The notes: generated by a model from the letters alone, not told the origin. 56,986 nt of DNA from Bacteroidota bacterium (GCA_947460595.1 CANHGS010000020.1:1-56986), one strand, 5' to 3'. Positions 27,665-36,849 are shown, counted from the first letter of the stretch. Numbers and translations are program-made.

Positions 27665-28186
27665 ATGATACAGTTTAATGCCAAAGTGGAGCAATATGCT
27701 GAAATGGGTGAGAAAACCGGTTGGACCTTTTTAATGGTACCAGCTAACATAGCCCAAGAATTATACCCTGGGAATAAAAAGTCCTTTAGGGTAAAGGGAA
27801 AACTAGACAATTGGGCTTTTGAACAATTGGCACTAATTCCAATTGGAGAGGGAGATTTTATTCTAGCATTAAACACCCAGATCAGAAAGCAAATCAAAAA
27901 AAATAAAGGGGCAACCCTTACTGTAAAAATGGCCAGGGATAGCAAACCCGTGGCCATTTCTGCTGATTTACTGGCCTGTTTAGAAGACGAGCCCAGGGCA
28001 AAAGCCTATTTTGACAAATTACCAGGTTCCCATAAGCTCTATTATTCCCGCTGGATAGAAAGCGCCAAAACGGACGAAACCAAGGGACGCAGAATTGCCA
28101 AAGCCATTACAGCACTTAGCCGAGAAATGGGATATGGAGAAATGATGCGGGATGAGAAGCAACAAAATGACTTACTAGGCAAATGA
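27665..28186 (+). CDS. DUF1905 and YdeI/OmpD-associated family protein
   Basis: This 173-residue cytoplasmic protein contains an N-terminal DUF1905 beta-barrel (VKGKLDNWAFEQLALIPIG, residues about 40-95) and a C-terminal YdeI/OmpD-associated helical part (FDKLPGSHKLYYSRWIESAK and TKGRRIAKAITALSREM). Related proteins are annotated as bacteriocin-protection proteins, but the function is not established. It begins 19 bp after clpB and may be read through from it. Confidence 0.85.
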   Translation: MIQFNAKVEQYAEMGEKTGWTFLMVPANIAQELYPGNKKSFRVKGKLDNWAFEQLALIPIGEGDFILALNTQIRKQIKKNKGATLTVKMARDSKPVAISADLLACLEDEPRAKAYFDKLPGSHKLYYSRWIESAKTDETKGRRIAKAITALSREMGYGEMMRDEKQQNDLLGK

Positions 28187-28227
28187 GTCAGTTCTAAATA
28201 ATCCTCCAAAAATATCTGCCAAATAAT

Positions 28228-28247
28228 AACTTACTAATAGGTAAGTT
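28228..28247 (+). promoter_or_regulatory. Candidate TetR operator upstream of its gene
   Basis: AACTTAC and GTAAGTT form a perfect inverted repeat with a 6-bp spacer (TAATAG), 16 bp before the GTG start of the TetR-family gene. Size and position fit an autoregulatory operator. A promoter-like TAATTTTA lies between it and the start codon. Confidence 0.55.
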
Positions 28248-28263
28248 TTCCTAATTTTAAGGC

Positions 28264-28836
28264 GTGAGCGCTAGAAATACAGATACCAAGGAAGAGATTT
28301 TGCGCATAGGCAAGCAGTTGATCCAGTTTTATGGATACAATGCTTTTAGCTATGCCGATATTTCCAGAGAGCTGAATATCAAGAATGCAGCAGTCCACTA
28401 TCATTTTAGGGGTAAGGAAGATTTGTTAATGGCCCTTGTTCAAAACTATATTGACAATTACCAATTATTGGCTCAGCAATTAAAAGCCGCACCATTAAAA
28501 GCAGTTGGCAAGTTGGACAAATTTATTGAGCGCTATACCCTGCTTTGTGAAACCGATAGCATCTGTATCATTGGCTCTATTGCTTCTGATTATAATACTT
28601 TACCTGATTCAGTTAAAGAAAAAGTAACGGAGCTGATTAATCTGGTTATGAGCCTAGTAGAACAAACCTTGGCTGAGGGAAAACGAAAAGGTGAATTGGT
28701 ATTTACGGAGACACCTAAAACCCAGGCTTTATTGATAATGACCAATTTAGCTGCAGGTGTGCAATTGGCAAGAATCTCGGGTAAGAAAGATTATGAGGCC
28801 ATTAGAAAAGCAATTATTAGACAGGTGAAGAGCTGA
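28264..28836 (+). CDS. TetR/AcrR family transcriptional regulator
   Basis: The 190-residue regulator has an N-terminal helix-turn-helix (EEILRIGKQLIQFYGYNAFSYADISRELNIKNAAVHYHF, written here only as its residues about 10-48, with key segment NIKNAAVHYHF) and a helical ligand domain. A GTG codon at 28264 is the best start because the HTH begins soon after it. The family represses a nearby gene until a hydrophobic ligand binds. No transporter or enzyme lies directly next to it; the similar palindromes on either side suggest autoregulation and perhaps control of the downstream transcript. Confidence 0.85.
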   Translation: MSARNTDTKEEILRIGKQLIQFYGYNAFSYADISRELNIKNAAVHYHFRGKEDLLMALVQNYIDNYQLLAQQLKAAPLKAVGKLDKFIERYTLLCETDSICIIGSIASDYNTLPDSVKEKVTELINLVMSLVEQTLAEGKRKGELVFTETPKTQALLIMTNLAAGVQLARISGKKDYEAIRKAIIRQVKS

Positions 28837-28856
28837 TTTTTTTGTTCAATATACTT

Positions 28857-28874
28857 ACTTACTAATAAGTTAGT
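28857..28874 (+). promoter_or_regulatory. Second TetR-operator-like palindrome
   Basis: ACTTACTAATAAGTTAGT shares its first 11 bases with the palindrome upstream of the TetR gene (ACTTACTAATA) and contains its own inverted arms ACTTA/TAAGT and ACTAA/TTAGT. It lies 21 bp after the TetR stop codon and runs into the repeat array. Confidence 0.4.
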
Positions 28875-29098
28875 GAAGAGGAAGAAGAAAGTGAAGAGAT
28901 AAGAGTGAAGAGGAAGAAGAAAGTGAAGAGATAAGAGTGAAGAGTGAAGAATGAGAGGAACGTTAAGAAAGGGGGAGGAAAGTGAAGAGTGAAGAGGAAG
29001 AAGCAAGTGAAGAGATAAGAGTGAAGAGGAAGAAGAAAGTGAAGAGGAAGAAGAAAGTGAAGAGATAAGAGTGAAGAGTGAGAGGAACGTTAAGAAAG
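28872..29098 (+). repeat. Purine-dominated tandem repeat array (32-bp units)
   Basis: The unit of 32 bp begins AGTGAAGAGGAAGAAGAAAG and ends GTGAAGAGATAAG. It is perfect at 28872-28903, 28904-28935 and 29038-29069, has one change at 28988-29019, and is present as an 18-bp partial copy at 29020-29037. The sequence GAGAGGAACGTTAAGAAAG closes both halves (28953-28971 and 29080-29098), so a larger block was also duplicated. About 90% of plus-strand bases are purine. It fills most of the 334-bp space between the TetR gene and the next gene. Confidence 0.9.
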
Positions 29099-29170
29099 AA
29101 GTGTAGCATAAGAAGAGATGAAAAACAATTAATTAAACCAATAACCAATAACCAATAACAAACAACAACT

Positions 29171-29731
29171 ATGAAAAAAGCAATCGCAATGTTCGCAATT
29201 CTTGCACTGGTAGGTTTGCAAGTAAACGCCCAAGTTCCTGCAGGTTTTCAAAAAGCCAGCATTACACTAGCCAATAACCAACAATTGGAAGGTTCTATCA
29301 AAGAGGGTGGAATTATTAAAGGAACCGTTCAATTTGTAGGAGCCAATGGTTCTAAGAAAAATTTTTCTGCTGCTGAATTAAATGCTTTAACCGTTAACGG
29401 AGACAGCTTTCTAGCCTTGTCTAATGACTTTTATAAAGTGCAGGTGAATGGTAAAGCTTCTTTGCTGCAAAAGCAATCGGATAATAGCGGCAAAATGCTT
29501 TTCAATGGTTCAGAAGCTACTGTTGCTAGTACCACAGAAGGTAAAATTGGTGAGTGGTACTTGCTAATTGCCGCTAACGGAGACTTGCATTTATTGGGGA
29601 AGAAGAATTTTGATATCGTACTTGGAACAGCTCTAGCAGACTGTCCGGCCCTGATGGTAGATTTAAAAGCCAAACAAATCAGCTACGAACAATTAGCTCA
29701 AGCTGTTACTAAATACAATAGCTGTAAATAA
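29171..29731 (+). CDS. Secreted hypothetical protein
   Basis: I do not recognise a family. The 186 residues begin with a clear signal peptide (MKKAIAMFAILALVGLQVNAQ). The mature part is rich in short beta-strand-like segments and glycine and ends with a cysteine two residues from the C-terminus (YNSCK), plus another in ADCPALM, which could form a disulfide. It lies downstream of the purine repeat array and ends at a strong bidirectional hairpin. Confidence 0.75.
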   Translation: MKKAIAMFAILALVGLQVNAQVPAGFQKASITLANNQQLEGSIKEGGIIKGTVQFVGANGSKKNFSAAELNALTVNGDSFLALSNDFYKVQVNGKASLLQKQSDNSGKMLFNGSEATVASTTEGKIGEWYLLIAANGDLHLLGKKNFDIVLGTALADCPALMVDLKAKQISYEQLAQAVTKYNSCK

Positions 29732-29739
29732 TTATTTCC

Positions 29740-29779
29740 TATAATGAAAAATCCCCAGTGAAGGGGATTTTTCATTATA
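29740..29779. terminator. Bidirectional terminator, 17-bp perfect stem
   Basis: Positions 29740-29756 and 29763-29779 are perfectly complementary around a 6-nt loop (AGTGAA). The stem contains CCCC/GGGG next to A5/T5, so both strands offer a GC base followed by T residues. It separates the convergent secreted-protein and NIPSNAP genes. Confidence 0.85.
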
Positions 29780-29797
29780 AGTATAGGAACAAATAAA

Positions 29798-30577
29798 TTA
29801 GAGTTCAGAATATTCTGTAGCGTGACAAAGAATGGTTTCATTGCGCTGTACGGTGTTTTTGTATTCTGCCTTGCCCGATAAAGTTTTCCATTCAGGATCA
29901 GCACTAAAGGTCTTCCAGTGCGCATTGCGATCTTCTATATTATTAAAGCTGGTCATGTACATGAGGTTGGGCATTCTGGCGCCAGCCAAAACTTCTCCAT
30001 AAAAAATGGCATTAAAATTTAGTCTAACAAATAATGCCACTTCTCCACCTGCATTAAACATTTCCACTTTTTTGCGATACATTTTTTCTGTAGGGCCTTC
30101 GTAGGATCTTAACTCATAGACTCTTTCTGCAGCCGTACCAGTAATCTTAGGGGCTGCAAAATCAGGCATCATTTCATAGGCTTTTAACAAGATGGCTTCT
30201 TTTCTAACAAAGGGGGTTTGGTTATAAGCTGCGTCTAAATAAGCGGCACCATCTTTTAAATGTTGTTCGTCTTTCCAAAGACTGATATCTGTTTTGTCAA
30301 TCTGATCAATGGTTTTATAGGGAATAAAGACAAAGATTTTTTTGTCAGCAGCCGTGTCATTGGCAATGGGTTTAAATACACCTACTTTGGCAATGCCTGC
30401 GCGATGCAAGGCTGGAATCAATGCACCTTGTAAATAATTGTCTACCGCAGCCATTTGCGCAGCATTGGCTACATGGTACACGGTAATTTGGTAATAAGCC
30501 CTTTTGGGTTTAAAAGCATTTGCTGTGGTAGAGAATAGGAGCAAAGCGGAAAATAAGGCAATCGAAATTTTCTTCAT
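29798..30577 (-). CDS. Exported NIPSNAP family protein
   Basis: The 259-residue protein has a signal peptide (ending TTANAF) and two NIPSNAP-type dimeric alpha-beta-barrel halves. The first contains RAYYQITVYHVANAAQM and the second RVYELRSYEGPTEKMYRKK, the family hallmark. The biochemical role of bacterial NIPSNAP proteins is not known. The gene starts 4 bp after the stop of an exported M20 peptidase, so the two are surely co-transcribed. Confidence 0.88.
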   Translation of the reverse strand: MKKISIALFSALLLFSTTANAFKPKRAYYQITVYHVANAAQMAAVDNYLQGALIPALHRAGIAKVGVFKPIANDTAADKKIFVFIPYKTIDQIDKTDISLWKDEQHLKDGAAYLDAAYNQTPFVRKEAILLKAYEMMPDFAAPKITGTAAERVYELRSYEGPTEKMYRKKVEMFNAGGEVALFVRLNFNAIFYGEVLAGARMPNLMYMTSFNNIEDRNAHWKTFSADPEWKTLSGKAEYKNTVQRNETILCHATEYSEL

Positions 30578-30581
30578 TTGA

Positions 30582-31877
30582 TTAGTTGCTATGGGTTAAT
30601 CTATAGATGAGCAATGCAGCTCTTTGAGTAAGGAAAGATAGTTCATTCAAGTTAATGGTTTCTCCTGGAGCATGAGCGCCTTTTCCAGAAGCACCTAATC
30701 CGTCTAAGCAGTCTACATATTGTGCTATATAAGAGATATCTCCTGCTCCACGGCTACCGGGGTCTCGAGCAACGGTGGTTCCGGTACCCATGTCTTGGGT
30801 AATCTTGTTTAAGACTTGTAACAAAGCCTCATTACCCTTGGTAGGTTCCATGGCAGGAATACCATCGCTAAAGCGAATACTGGCTTTTGTACCATTGAGG
30901 TTTTGTGCTACAATGTTTTTCATTTTTTCACGAGCCGCATTTTTTTGTACTTCTGTTAAAAAACGTAGGTCTCCGGTAACAGTAACAGCCGGAGAAATGA
31001 TATTGGTTTTGCCAATGGCTTCCCCCTTTGATTTCTTGCTGTCATAACTCATGTCTGATCCACCAATAATTAAACCCGGATTAAACGTCAGGTATTTTTC
31101 TTGACTCAATACTTCTCTAAAACTATTGAGGATTCTAGCGGCTTCATAAATAGCGCCATAACCAGAACCTGTACCAAAGACTCCTGCAGAATGCCCGGTT
31201 TTTGCGCTCACGTCAAGCTTCCATCCACTAGAACCCCTTCTGGCTGTGGCAACCGTAAACAGACCAGCAGCGCCTTCAAAACCCAAGGCAATATCGCTTT
31301 GTTGTGCCCTTTCTATAAAATCTTTGCGGCTCACACTAATGGGGGAACCAGATTTTTCTTCATCCCCAGTAAAATATACCGTGATATTGGCGTCTTTTAA
31401 TAAACCCGCAGCATTAAGTGCTTGCAGAGCCATAATGGCAATGACGTCACCACCTTTCATATCGTTCACGCCCTGTCCAGTGGCGGTGCTATCATTGAGT
31501 TTGGTATAAGGGTTTGGGGGCATGTCTGGTTCAAATACCGTATCTAAATGGCCAATCAGGAAAAGCCTTTTTCCCTTGCCACCTTTTCTGGTAGCTACTA
31601 AGTGACCTGCGCGATTGATTGAATCCGGCATGGGAATCCACTCGGTGGTAAATCCTGCTTCTTGCAAGGCTTTGGCAAAACTACTCCCCACTTTTTTTAC
31701 TCCAGCAATATTCAAACTGCCGCTATTGATATTCACGGTGGTTTCCAATAATTGTTCGGCTTCTTTTTGGTGCGCCTGTATATATTGAACAATTTTTTGT
31801 TCGGTGGATGATAGGCCTTGAGCCATGACTGATCCACAGATTAATGAGCCTATCAAAAGGCCAATCATTTTTTTCAT
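30582..31877 (-). CDS. Exported M20 family peptidase, glutamate carboxypeptidase-like
   Basis: This is a secreted di-zinc exopeptidase with motifs FLIGHLDTVFEPD, GQGVNDMKGGDV (bridging Asp), TGDEEKSGSP (Glu pair) and KTGHSAGVFG (dimerisation-domain His). The layout matches carboxypeptidase G2-like members. The start at 31877 (MKKMIGLLIGSLICGSVMAQ) gives a proper signal peptide; the longer frame to 31931 does not. It is the first gene of a two-gene operon with the NIPSNAP protein. Confidence 0.9.
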   Translation of the reverse strand: MKKMIGLLIGSLICGSVMAQGLSSTEQKIVQYIQAHQKEAEQLLETTVNINSGSLNIAGVKKVGSSFAKALQEAGFTTEWIPMPDSINRAGHLVATRKGGKGKRLFLIGHLDTVFEPDMPPNPYTKLNDSTATGQGVNDMKGGDVIAIMALQALNAAGLLKDANITVYFTGDEEKSGSPISVSRKDFIERAQQSDIALGFEGAAGLFTVATARRGSSGWKLDVSAKTGHSAGVFGTGSGYGAIYEAARILNSFREVLSQEKYLTFNPGLIIGGSDMSYDSKKSKGEAIGKTNIISPAVTVTGDLRFLTEVQKNAAREKMKNIVAQNLNGTKASIRFSDGIPAMEPTKGNEALLQVLNKITQDMGTGTTVARDPGSRGAGDISYIAQYVDCLDGLGASGKGAHAPGETINLNELSFLTQRAALLIYRLTHSN

Positions 31878-32103
31878 ATTTCTCATTTCAACTAAGTTAA
31901 GCAAATGAAGGAATTGTACAAGCTTTAACAATTCGGGGCACTGAAATTGTAATCTAAACTAGGAGTGACCTAAAAAAAATATTTTTTAGCCTTTAACAAT
32001 CTCTTAATACACAAAAGAAAACAGACTGCCTCTTTAATATAGAAAGCAGCAAGTAAATTAAAATAAACGCATGGAGCATCTATACACTAAACCAATTATG
32101 ATT

Positions 32104-32976
32104 ATGAAAAACAGAAACATCCACTCCTTTGCCTCTTTGTTGGCTATTGCCGTTGTACTTTTTGCAACCGCATGTAACAAAACTAATTCAACAGAAAATG
32201 CAGGTTCACAGGCCCTAGCATTGTATTTAACAGATGGCCCCGGTCTTTTTGATAAAGTTTTGGTAGACATTAAATCTGTAAAAGTATTGGTAGACACTAC
32301 CAAGGATACACGCAAGCATGATAATTGTGACTTTGAACGTTTGGGTGCTAATGACCGCAAAAATGATAGCGGTTTTGTTTGGACCGATATTGGTATCAAA
32401 GCAGGTATCTATGACTTATTGCAATTGCGGAATGGTACAGATACCTTATTAGCCAAAACCACTATTCCCAAAGGGGCTATCCGTATGATTAAAATTGAAG
32501 TTGGCACCAACAATTCTGTGGTAAAAGACAGTATTACTTATCCTGTAAACTTGCCAGCTAATGCCCCCAATTATGTCTTGATCAAAACAAAAGGTCATGA
32601 ATATGATGAGTACTTGCCTGGTCAAAATAGACTGTGGTTAGATTTTGACGTAGCACGTTCTATTATTCAAGAAAGAAATGGGGCATTTTACTTACGTCCA
32701 GTATTCCACTTCTTTACCAAAAAAACGTCTGGCAATATTGTTGGTAAAATTGCCAATCAAAAAGACGCGCTAGCCGTAGTCACTATTTACAACGCTACTG
32801 ATACCGCTTATGCACTGCCTACTCGAGAAGGATATTTTTCAGTAAGATGTTTAAAAGACGGTACTTATAAGGTCTTAATCAACGCCACTAGCCCTTATAT
32901 AGACACTATCATCAATAATGTAGTGGTAGCTGCTCCAAAAGAAACTTCTTTGGGTGTGATGACACTAAAAAAATAA
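32104..32976 (+). CDS. DUF4382 domain lipoprotein
   Basis: The lipoprotein signal ends in the lipobox ATAC at about residue 26. The mature protein starts with the DUF4382 signature ALALYLTDGPGLFDKVLVDI (residues about 40-60), a calcium-binding-like beta-sandwich domain of unknown role, and ends with a carboxypeptidase-regulatory-like segment (SGNIVGKIANQKDALAVV). I start it at 32104 (MKNRN); ATGs at 32071 and 32098 are alternatives. A strong terminator follows. Confidence 0.87.
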   Translation: MKNRNIHSFASLLAIAVVLFATACNKTNSTENAGSQALALYLTDGPGLFDKVLVDIKSVKVLVDTTKDTRKHDNCDFERLGANDRKNDSGFVWTDIGIKAGIYDLLQLRNGTDTLLAKTTIPKGAIRMIKIEVGTNNSVVKDSITYPVNLPANAPNYVLIKTKGHEYDEYLPGQNRLWLDFDVARSIIQERNGAFYLRPVFHFFTKKTSGNIVGKIANQKDALAVVTIYNATDTAYALPTREGYFSVRCLKDGTYKVLINATSPYIDTIINNVVVAAPKETSLGVMTLKK

Positions 32977-32996
32977 TTCTGGCGATCATTTGGGGA

Positions 32997-33023
32997 GGCC
33001 CCGATTTTTCGGGGCCTTTTTTT
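32997..33023 (+). terminator. Terminator of the DUF4382 gene
   Basis: GGCCCCG and CGGGGCC (33010-33016) pair across a short A/T loop and are followed by seven T residues. Confidence 0.9.
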
Positions 33024-33048
33024 GTTGAAATCATGGTATCTTACAGCA

Positions 33049-34113
33049 ATGGAAAACAATACCTTCTTGCTCTATGGAGCCAATGGTTATACCGGAAGAT
33101 TAATTGCAGACATGGCTAAGGATTATGGGCTCAGACCCATTTTGGCCGGAAGAAATGCCACAGCCATTAAAGCACAGGCTGATCAATTGGGTTTGGACTA
33201 TCGGGTCTTTGACCTCAATGACCAACGCAGTTTAGAAAACGCCTTATTGGGAGTGCCTTTGGTCTTGCACGCAGCTGGCCCATTTTTTAGAACCTATCAA
33301 AATATGGTACAAGCCTGTTTGGCCACCAATACCCATTACCTAGATATTACAGGAGAGATTGCCGTTTTTGAAGGCGTTAAAAGAATGAATGAGCTGGCCC
33401 TACAAGCGGGACTCATGCTCATGCCTGGTGTTGGTTTTGACGTAGTGCCAACAGATTGTATGGCGGCATTTTTAAAACAGCAACAACCGGACGCCACGCA
33501 TTTAAAATTAGCATTTGCTACCATTGGCGGAAAATTGTCTCATGGAACATCTATGACCATGGCCGAGGGATTGGGAGAAGGTGGTGCGGCTAGAATTGAT
33601 GGAAAAATTACCAAACAAGCATTGGGTAAAAAAGGCATGTGGGTAGATTTTGGCAAAAAGAAATTATTCACCATGACCATTCCTTGGGGCGATGTGTCTA
33701 CTGCATTTGTTACTACTGGTATTCCCAATATTGAAACCTATACCACAGTAGCGCCCAAGCAATTCAAGATACTGAAATGGCAGTTCTTATTTAACTGGGC
33801 CTTAAGAACAGACCTAGTTAGAAATTATATTAAAAAACAAATTGCTCAAAAACCAGCTGGTCCATCCCAGGAAATTAGAGATACCGCCAATAGTTATATC
33901 TGGGGACAGGTACAAAATGCTGCTGGAGAAAAGAAAACAGCCAGATTGGTTTGTCCTGAAGGATATAAATTAACAGCCATCAGCAGTTTAATCATTGCTA
34001 AAAAAGTGCTGGAAGGAAATTTTAAACCTGGCTATCAAACCCCTGCTGGATTATATGGCACTGACCTAGTATTAGAGATTCCTGGTGTGAGTAGAGAATT
34101 AATTCAGGATTAA
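33049..34113 (+). CDS. Saccharopine dehydrogenase-like / trans-acting enoyl reductase family protein
   Basis: The 354-residue protein has an N-terminal Rossmann fold with the nucleotide motif YGANGYTGRLIAD (residues about 8-20) and the following AGRN and AGPF segments of the saccharopine dehydrogenase NADP-binding family. MPGVGFDVVPTDCMA is a conserved family stretch. The substrate is unknown; relatives reduce amino-acid or lipid intermediates. The ATG at 33049 is preferred because an upstream TTG start would lie inside the preceding terminator. Confidence 0.85.
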   Translation: MENNTFLLYGANGYTGRLIADMAKDYGLRPILAGRNATAIKAQADQLGLDYRVFDLNDQRSLENALLGVPLVLHAAGPFFRTYQNMVQACLATNTHYLDITGEIAVFEGVKRMNELALQAGLMLMPGVGFDVVPTDCMAAFLKQQQPDATHLKLAFATIGGKLSHGTSMTMAEGLGEGGAARIDGKITKQALGKKGMWVDFGKKKLFTMTIPWGDVSTAFVTTGIPNIETYTTVAPKQFKILKWQFLFNWALRTDLVRNYIKKQIAQKPAGPSQEIRDTANSYIWGQVQNAAGEKKTARLVCPEGYKLTAISSLIIAKKVLEGNFKPGYQTPAGLYGTDLVLEIPGVSRELIQD

Positions 34114-34173
34114 AATTTGTTGGCTGTATAAAAAAAACAGCAACTTTGGCTCAATTAAACCAAGCATACTGCC

Positions 34174-35415
34174 ATGTCCACAAACAGGAAAGCCGCCATT
34201 GGATTTATCTTTGTTACCCTCTTAATTGACGTAACCGGATTTGGTGTGATCATACCCGTGATGCCCAAATTAATTGAAGACCTGGTGGGTACACAGGATA
34301 TGAGTAAGGTTTCAACCTATGGTGGATGGCTCACATTTGCCTATGCATTTATGCAGTTTTTGTTTGCCCCTATTTTGGGTAACTTAAGTGATAAATACGG
34401 GAGAAGACCCGTGTTATTATTCTCCTTATTTGGATTTGGGATTGATTATATTTTTCTATCCTTTGCACCAAGCATTGGGTGGTTATTTGTAGGAAGAATT
34501 ATTGCAGGAATTACGGGTGCTAGCTTTACCACTGCATCGGCCTATATAGCAGATATTAGTACCCCAGAAAATAGGGCACAAAATTTTGGAATGATTGGGG
34601 CTGCTTTTGGTTTGGGCTTTATCCTTGGCCCCATGATTGGCGGATTATTGGGAGAGTTTGGGGCTAGAATTCCCTTCTTTGTTGCCGCAGGTTTGGCATT
34701 GACCAACTGGCTCTATGGTTATTTTGTGTTGCCAGAATCTTTGAGCAAGGAAAATAGAAGATCATTTGAATGGAGAAGGGCCAATCCTTTGGGATCTCTG
34801 ATGCAATTAAAAAAATATCCCGGGGTAGGAGAGCTAGTAGTATCCTTGGTCTTGATCTATATTGCCGCACACGCCGTACAAAGTAATTGGAGCTTTTTTA
34901 ATATTGAGAAATTTCATTGGACCCCTAAGATGATTGGGATTTCTCTTGGCTTAGTTGGATTACTAGTAGGGGGTGTTCAAGGTGGATTGGTGCGTGTAAT
35001 CAACCCCAAAATTGGCAATGAAAAGAGTGTCTATTTTGGACTAGCCTTATATGCTTTGGGCTTATTATTGTTTGCCTTTGCTTCCCAGAGTTGGATGATG
35101 TTTGTATTCTTAATTCCTTATTGCCTAGGAGGCATCTGTGGACCAGCATTGCAAGCCATTATTTCTGGACATGTGCCAGCCAATGAACAAGGAGAATTGC
35201 AAGGGGCACTCACTAGTTTAATGAGTGTGACTTCTATTATTGGTCCCATAGTTATGACGGGTTCCTTTGCCTATTTTACAGGGCCCAACAAACCTTTTTA
35301 TTTTCCTGGAATTTCCTTTTTAATTGGCGCTATCTGTATGTTGGTGGCCGCCATATTTGCCTATCATGCACTAAAAGGAGAAGCCAAAACAGCAACTAGT
35401 AAAGAATCAATATAA
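34174..35415 (+). CDS. TCR/Tet family MFS transporter
   Basis: This 413-residue, 12-helix exporter shows the Tet-type signature at the start ([19 protein letters not shown]), loop 2-3 motif [15 protein letters not shown] and a central [16 protein letters not shown] segment that marks drug-proton antiporters. It resembles chromosomal Tet-like efflux proteins common in Bacteroidota; actual tetracycline transport is not shown by the sequence. Its 3' end overlaps the convergent RidA gene by 9 bp. Confidence 0.88.
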   Translation: MSTNRKAAIGFIFVTLLIDVTGFGVIIPVMPKLIEDLVGTQDMSKVSTYGGWLTFAYAFMQFLFAPILGNLSDKYGRRPVLLFSLFGFGIDYIFLSFAPSIGWLFVGRIIAGITGASFTTASAYIADISTPENRAQNFGMIGAAFGLGFILGPMIGGLLGEFGARIPFFVAAGLALTNWLYGYFVLPESLSKENRRSFEWRRANPLGSLMQLKKYPGVGELVVSLVLIYIAAHAVQSNWSFFNIEKFHWTPKMIGISLGLVGLLVGGVQGGLVRVINPKIGNEKSVYFGLALYALGLLLFAFASQSWMMFVFLIPYCLGGICGPALQAIISGHVPANEQGELQGALTSLMSVTSIIGPIVMTGSFAYFTGPNKPFYFPGISFLIGAICMLVAAIFAYHALKGEAKTATSKESI

Positions 35416-35919
35416 TTCTACCACCATTTCAATTTCAACAGCCATATTATTGGGTAGGGAATTGGTGCCAATGGCAGACCTGGCGTGTTTGCCATTTTCT
35501 CCAAATACAGCCACCATTAAATCAGAAAATCCATTCATCACCTTGGGTTGATCTATAAAATCACTGTTGCCATTCACCAAACCCAAGACCTTGACAATGC
35601 GTTTTACTTTATTTAAATCGCCAACGGCAGCCTGCAATGTGGCTAGTAAATGAATGCCCGTTAATTTGGCGGCTTCTGCACCCTGGGCCACGGTCAGGTC
35701 CGTACCTAATTTGCCAATAAGATAAGTACCATCGGCCTTGGCTGGTCCGTGACCTGATAAAAATAATAGGTTGCCCGATTGCACATATTTGACATAATTG
35801 GCAATGGGACTAGTAGGCTTGGGTAAAACAATGCCCAACTTTTGTAGATTTTCTGCTGGACTTTGAGCCCAAGAAACGCTAACAAGAAAAACAAAAATCA
35901 ATAAAAGTTTGAAACGCAT
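35407..35919 (-). CDS. RidA family protein with signal peptide
   Basis: The domain belongs to RidA/YjgF, whose best-known members hydrolyse reactive enamines or imines. [15 protein letters not shown] and the C-terminal [19 protein letters not shown] region with the conserved arginine are visible. Unusually for a family that is mainly cytoplasmic, it begins with a cleavable signal ([19 protein letters not shown]), so the mature protein is periplasmic. Its start overlaps by 1 bp the stop codon of the upstream haem-type membrane protein gene (TAATG), indicating coupling. Confidence 0.88.
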   Translation of the reverse strand: MRFKLLLIFVFLVSVSWAQSPAENLQKLGIVLPKPTSPIANYVKYVQSGNLLFLSGHGPAKADGTYLIGKLGTDLTVAQGAEAAKLTGIHLLATLQAAVGDLNKVKRIVKVLGLVNGNSDFIDQPKVMNGFSDLMVAVFGENGKHARSAIGTNSLPNNMAVEIEMVVELY

Positions 35920-36509
35920 TAGGCAGCTTTTTGGTGTTGTTTAAAATATTGGTAACGGAAATATCCTGCTACTAAAATCACTAGCATACAAATTTCTGAA
36001 AATGCTTTTTCTGCATCAATCCAATCCATTGGTCTGTCTTTTAATAAAGGATCCATGAGCAAGCCATGCACTAAAAATAAACAAGCCGTGGCATAAGAAA
36101 CCAGGTGCAGGTTTTTCCAAAAACGGAATCCCATTTTTTTTCGTACACTGTCAAGTGAAGTTACCAGGGTGATGATTAAAGCATATAGCGATACCACACC
36201 CAAGGCAACCATCCATTCTTGGCTAGGCGCATCTAATGGAAAGAAAAATTGCTTCCAACTAAAGCCCGATTCCTTGTCCCAAAAAAGGGTAATGGGGTGC
36301 AACAATGCCAAGCAAATGGCCAGATAAGCCGTCCAATTATGCAAGTCTTTTAGGGAAAGAGCTTGTAGCTTGGCGGGTAATTTTTTCCAATAGGGATTTT
36401 GTTTATAAGCAGTACTGAGCAACATACCCAATAAGAAATTAAAGGTCAAAACACCTGTGGCAGCTAGCCCCAAACCTGCAGAAAGGTCTAAAAAACTAAG
36501 TTCAAACAT
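35919..36509 (-). CDS. Ferric-reductase-like transmembrane protein
   Basis: The 196-residue protein has about six membrane helices. H57 and H71 lie on one helix and H135 and H148 on another, each pair 13 residues apart, the spacing that holds two stacked haems in ferric reductase, NADPH oxidase and MsrQ proteins. It has no FAD or NAD-binding domain, so electrons must come from, or go to, another partner. It is translationally coupled to the exported RidA gene. Confidence 0.82.
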   Translation of the reverse strand: MFELSFLDLSAGLGLAATGVLTFNFLLGMLLSTAYKQNPYWKKLPAKLQALSLKDLHNWTAYLAICLALLHPITLFWDKESGFSWKQFFFPLDAPSQEWMVALGVVSLYALIITLVTSLDSVRKKMGFRFWKNLHLVSYATACLFLVHGLLMDPLLKDRPMDWIDAEKAFSEICMLVILVAGYFRYQYFKQHQKAA

Positions 36510-36607
36510 AGATTTAAAGTTAGGAATTTAACATTTCATAACAAGCTGAATCGTAGCCGTTTATCACTTTAGTTCCAGATTTATTAGGTGGCTAGTCATT
36601 TAAGGAC

Positions 36608-36615
36608 TACTTTTG
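36608..36615 (+). promoter_or_regulatory. -7 box of the cold-shock gene
   Basis: TACTTTTG matches TAnnTTTG exactly and lies 30 nt before the ATG at 36646. No clear -33 TTTG is visible at the usual distance. Confidence 0.5.
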
Positions 36616-36645
36616 CAGTTCATTATTTATTTTACAAATTTTACA

Positions 36646-36849
36646 ATGGACACAAAAATTCAAGGAACTGTGAAGTTCTTTAACGAAGAAAAAGGATTCG
36701 GCTTTATTAAGCACGACAATTCTAACAAAGAAACTTTCGTACATGCAAATGGCTTAATCGATCAGATTGAAGCTAATGACAAAGTTGAGTTTGATGTACA
36801 AGAAGGACGTAAAGGCCTGAACGCCGTGAACGTTAAACGTATTAGCTAA
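36646..36849 (+). CDS. Cold-shock domain protein
   Basis: This 67-residue OB-fold nucleic-acid-binding protein has both RNP motifs (KGFGFI and ETFVHA) and starts with the typical TVKFFNEEKGFGFIK. It acts as an RNA chaperone. The ATG at 36646 is chosen because the conserved domain begins at residue 5; a longer frame to 36613 would overlap the promoter. It is monocistronic, with its own promoter and terminator. Confidence 0.95.
   Translation: MDTKIQGTVKFFNEEKGFGFIKHDNSNKETFVHANGLIDQIEANDKVEFDVQEGRKGLNAVNVKRIS

Noticed and set aside
28791..29148. Minus-strand frames rich in Leu, Phe and Ser across the purine array
   Set aside because: They are the translation of the tandem repeat itself and have no other support.
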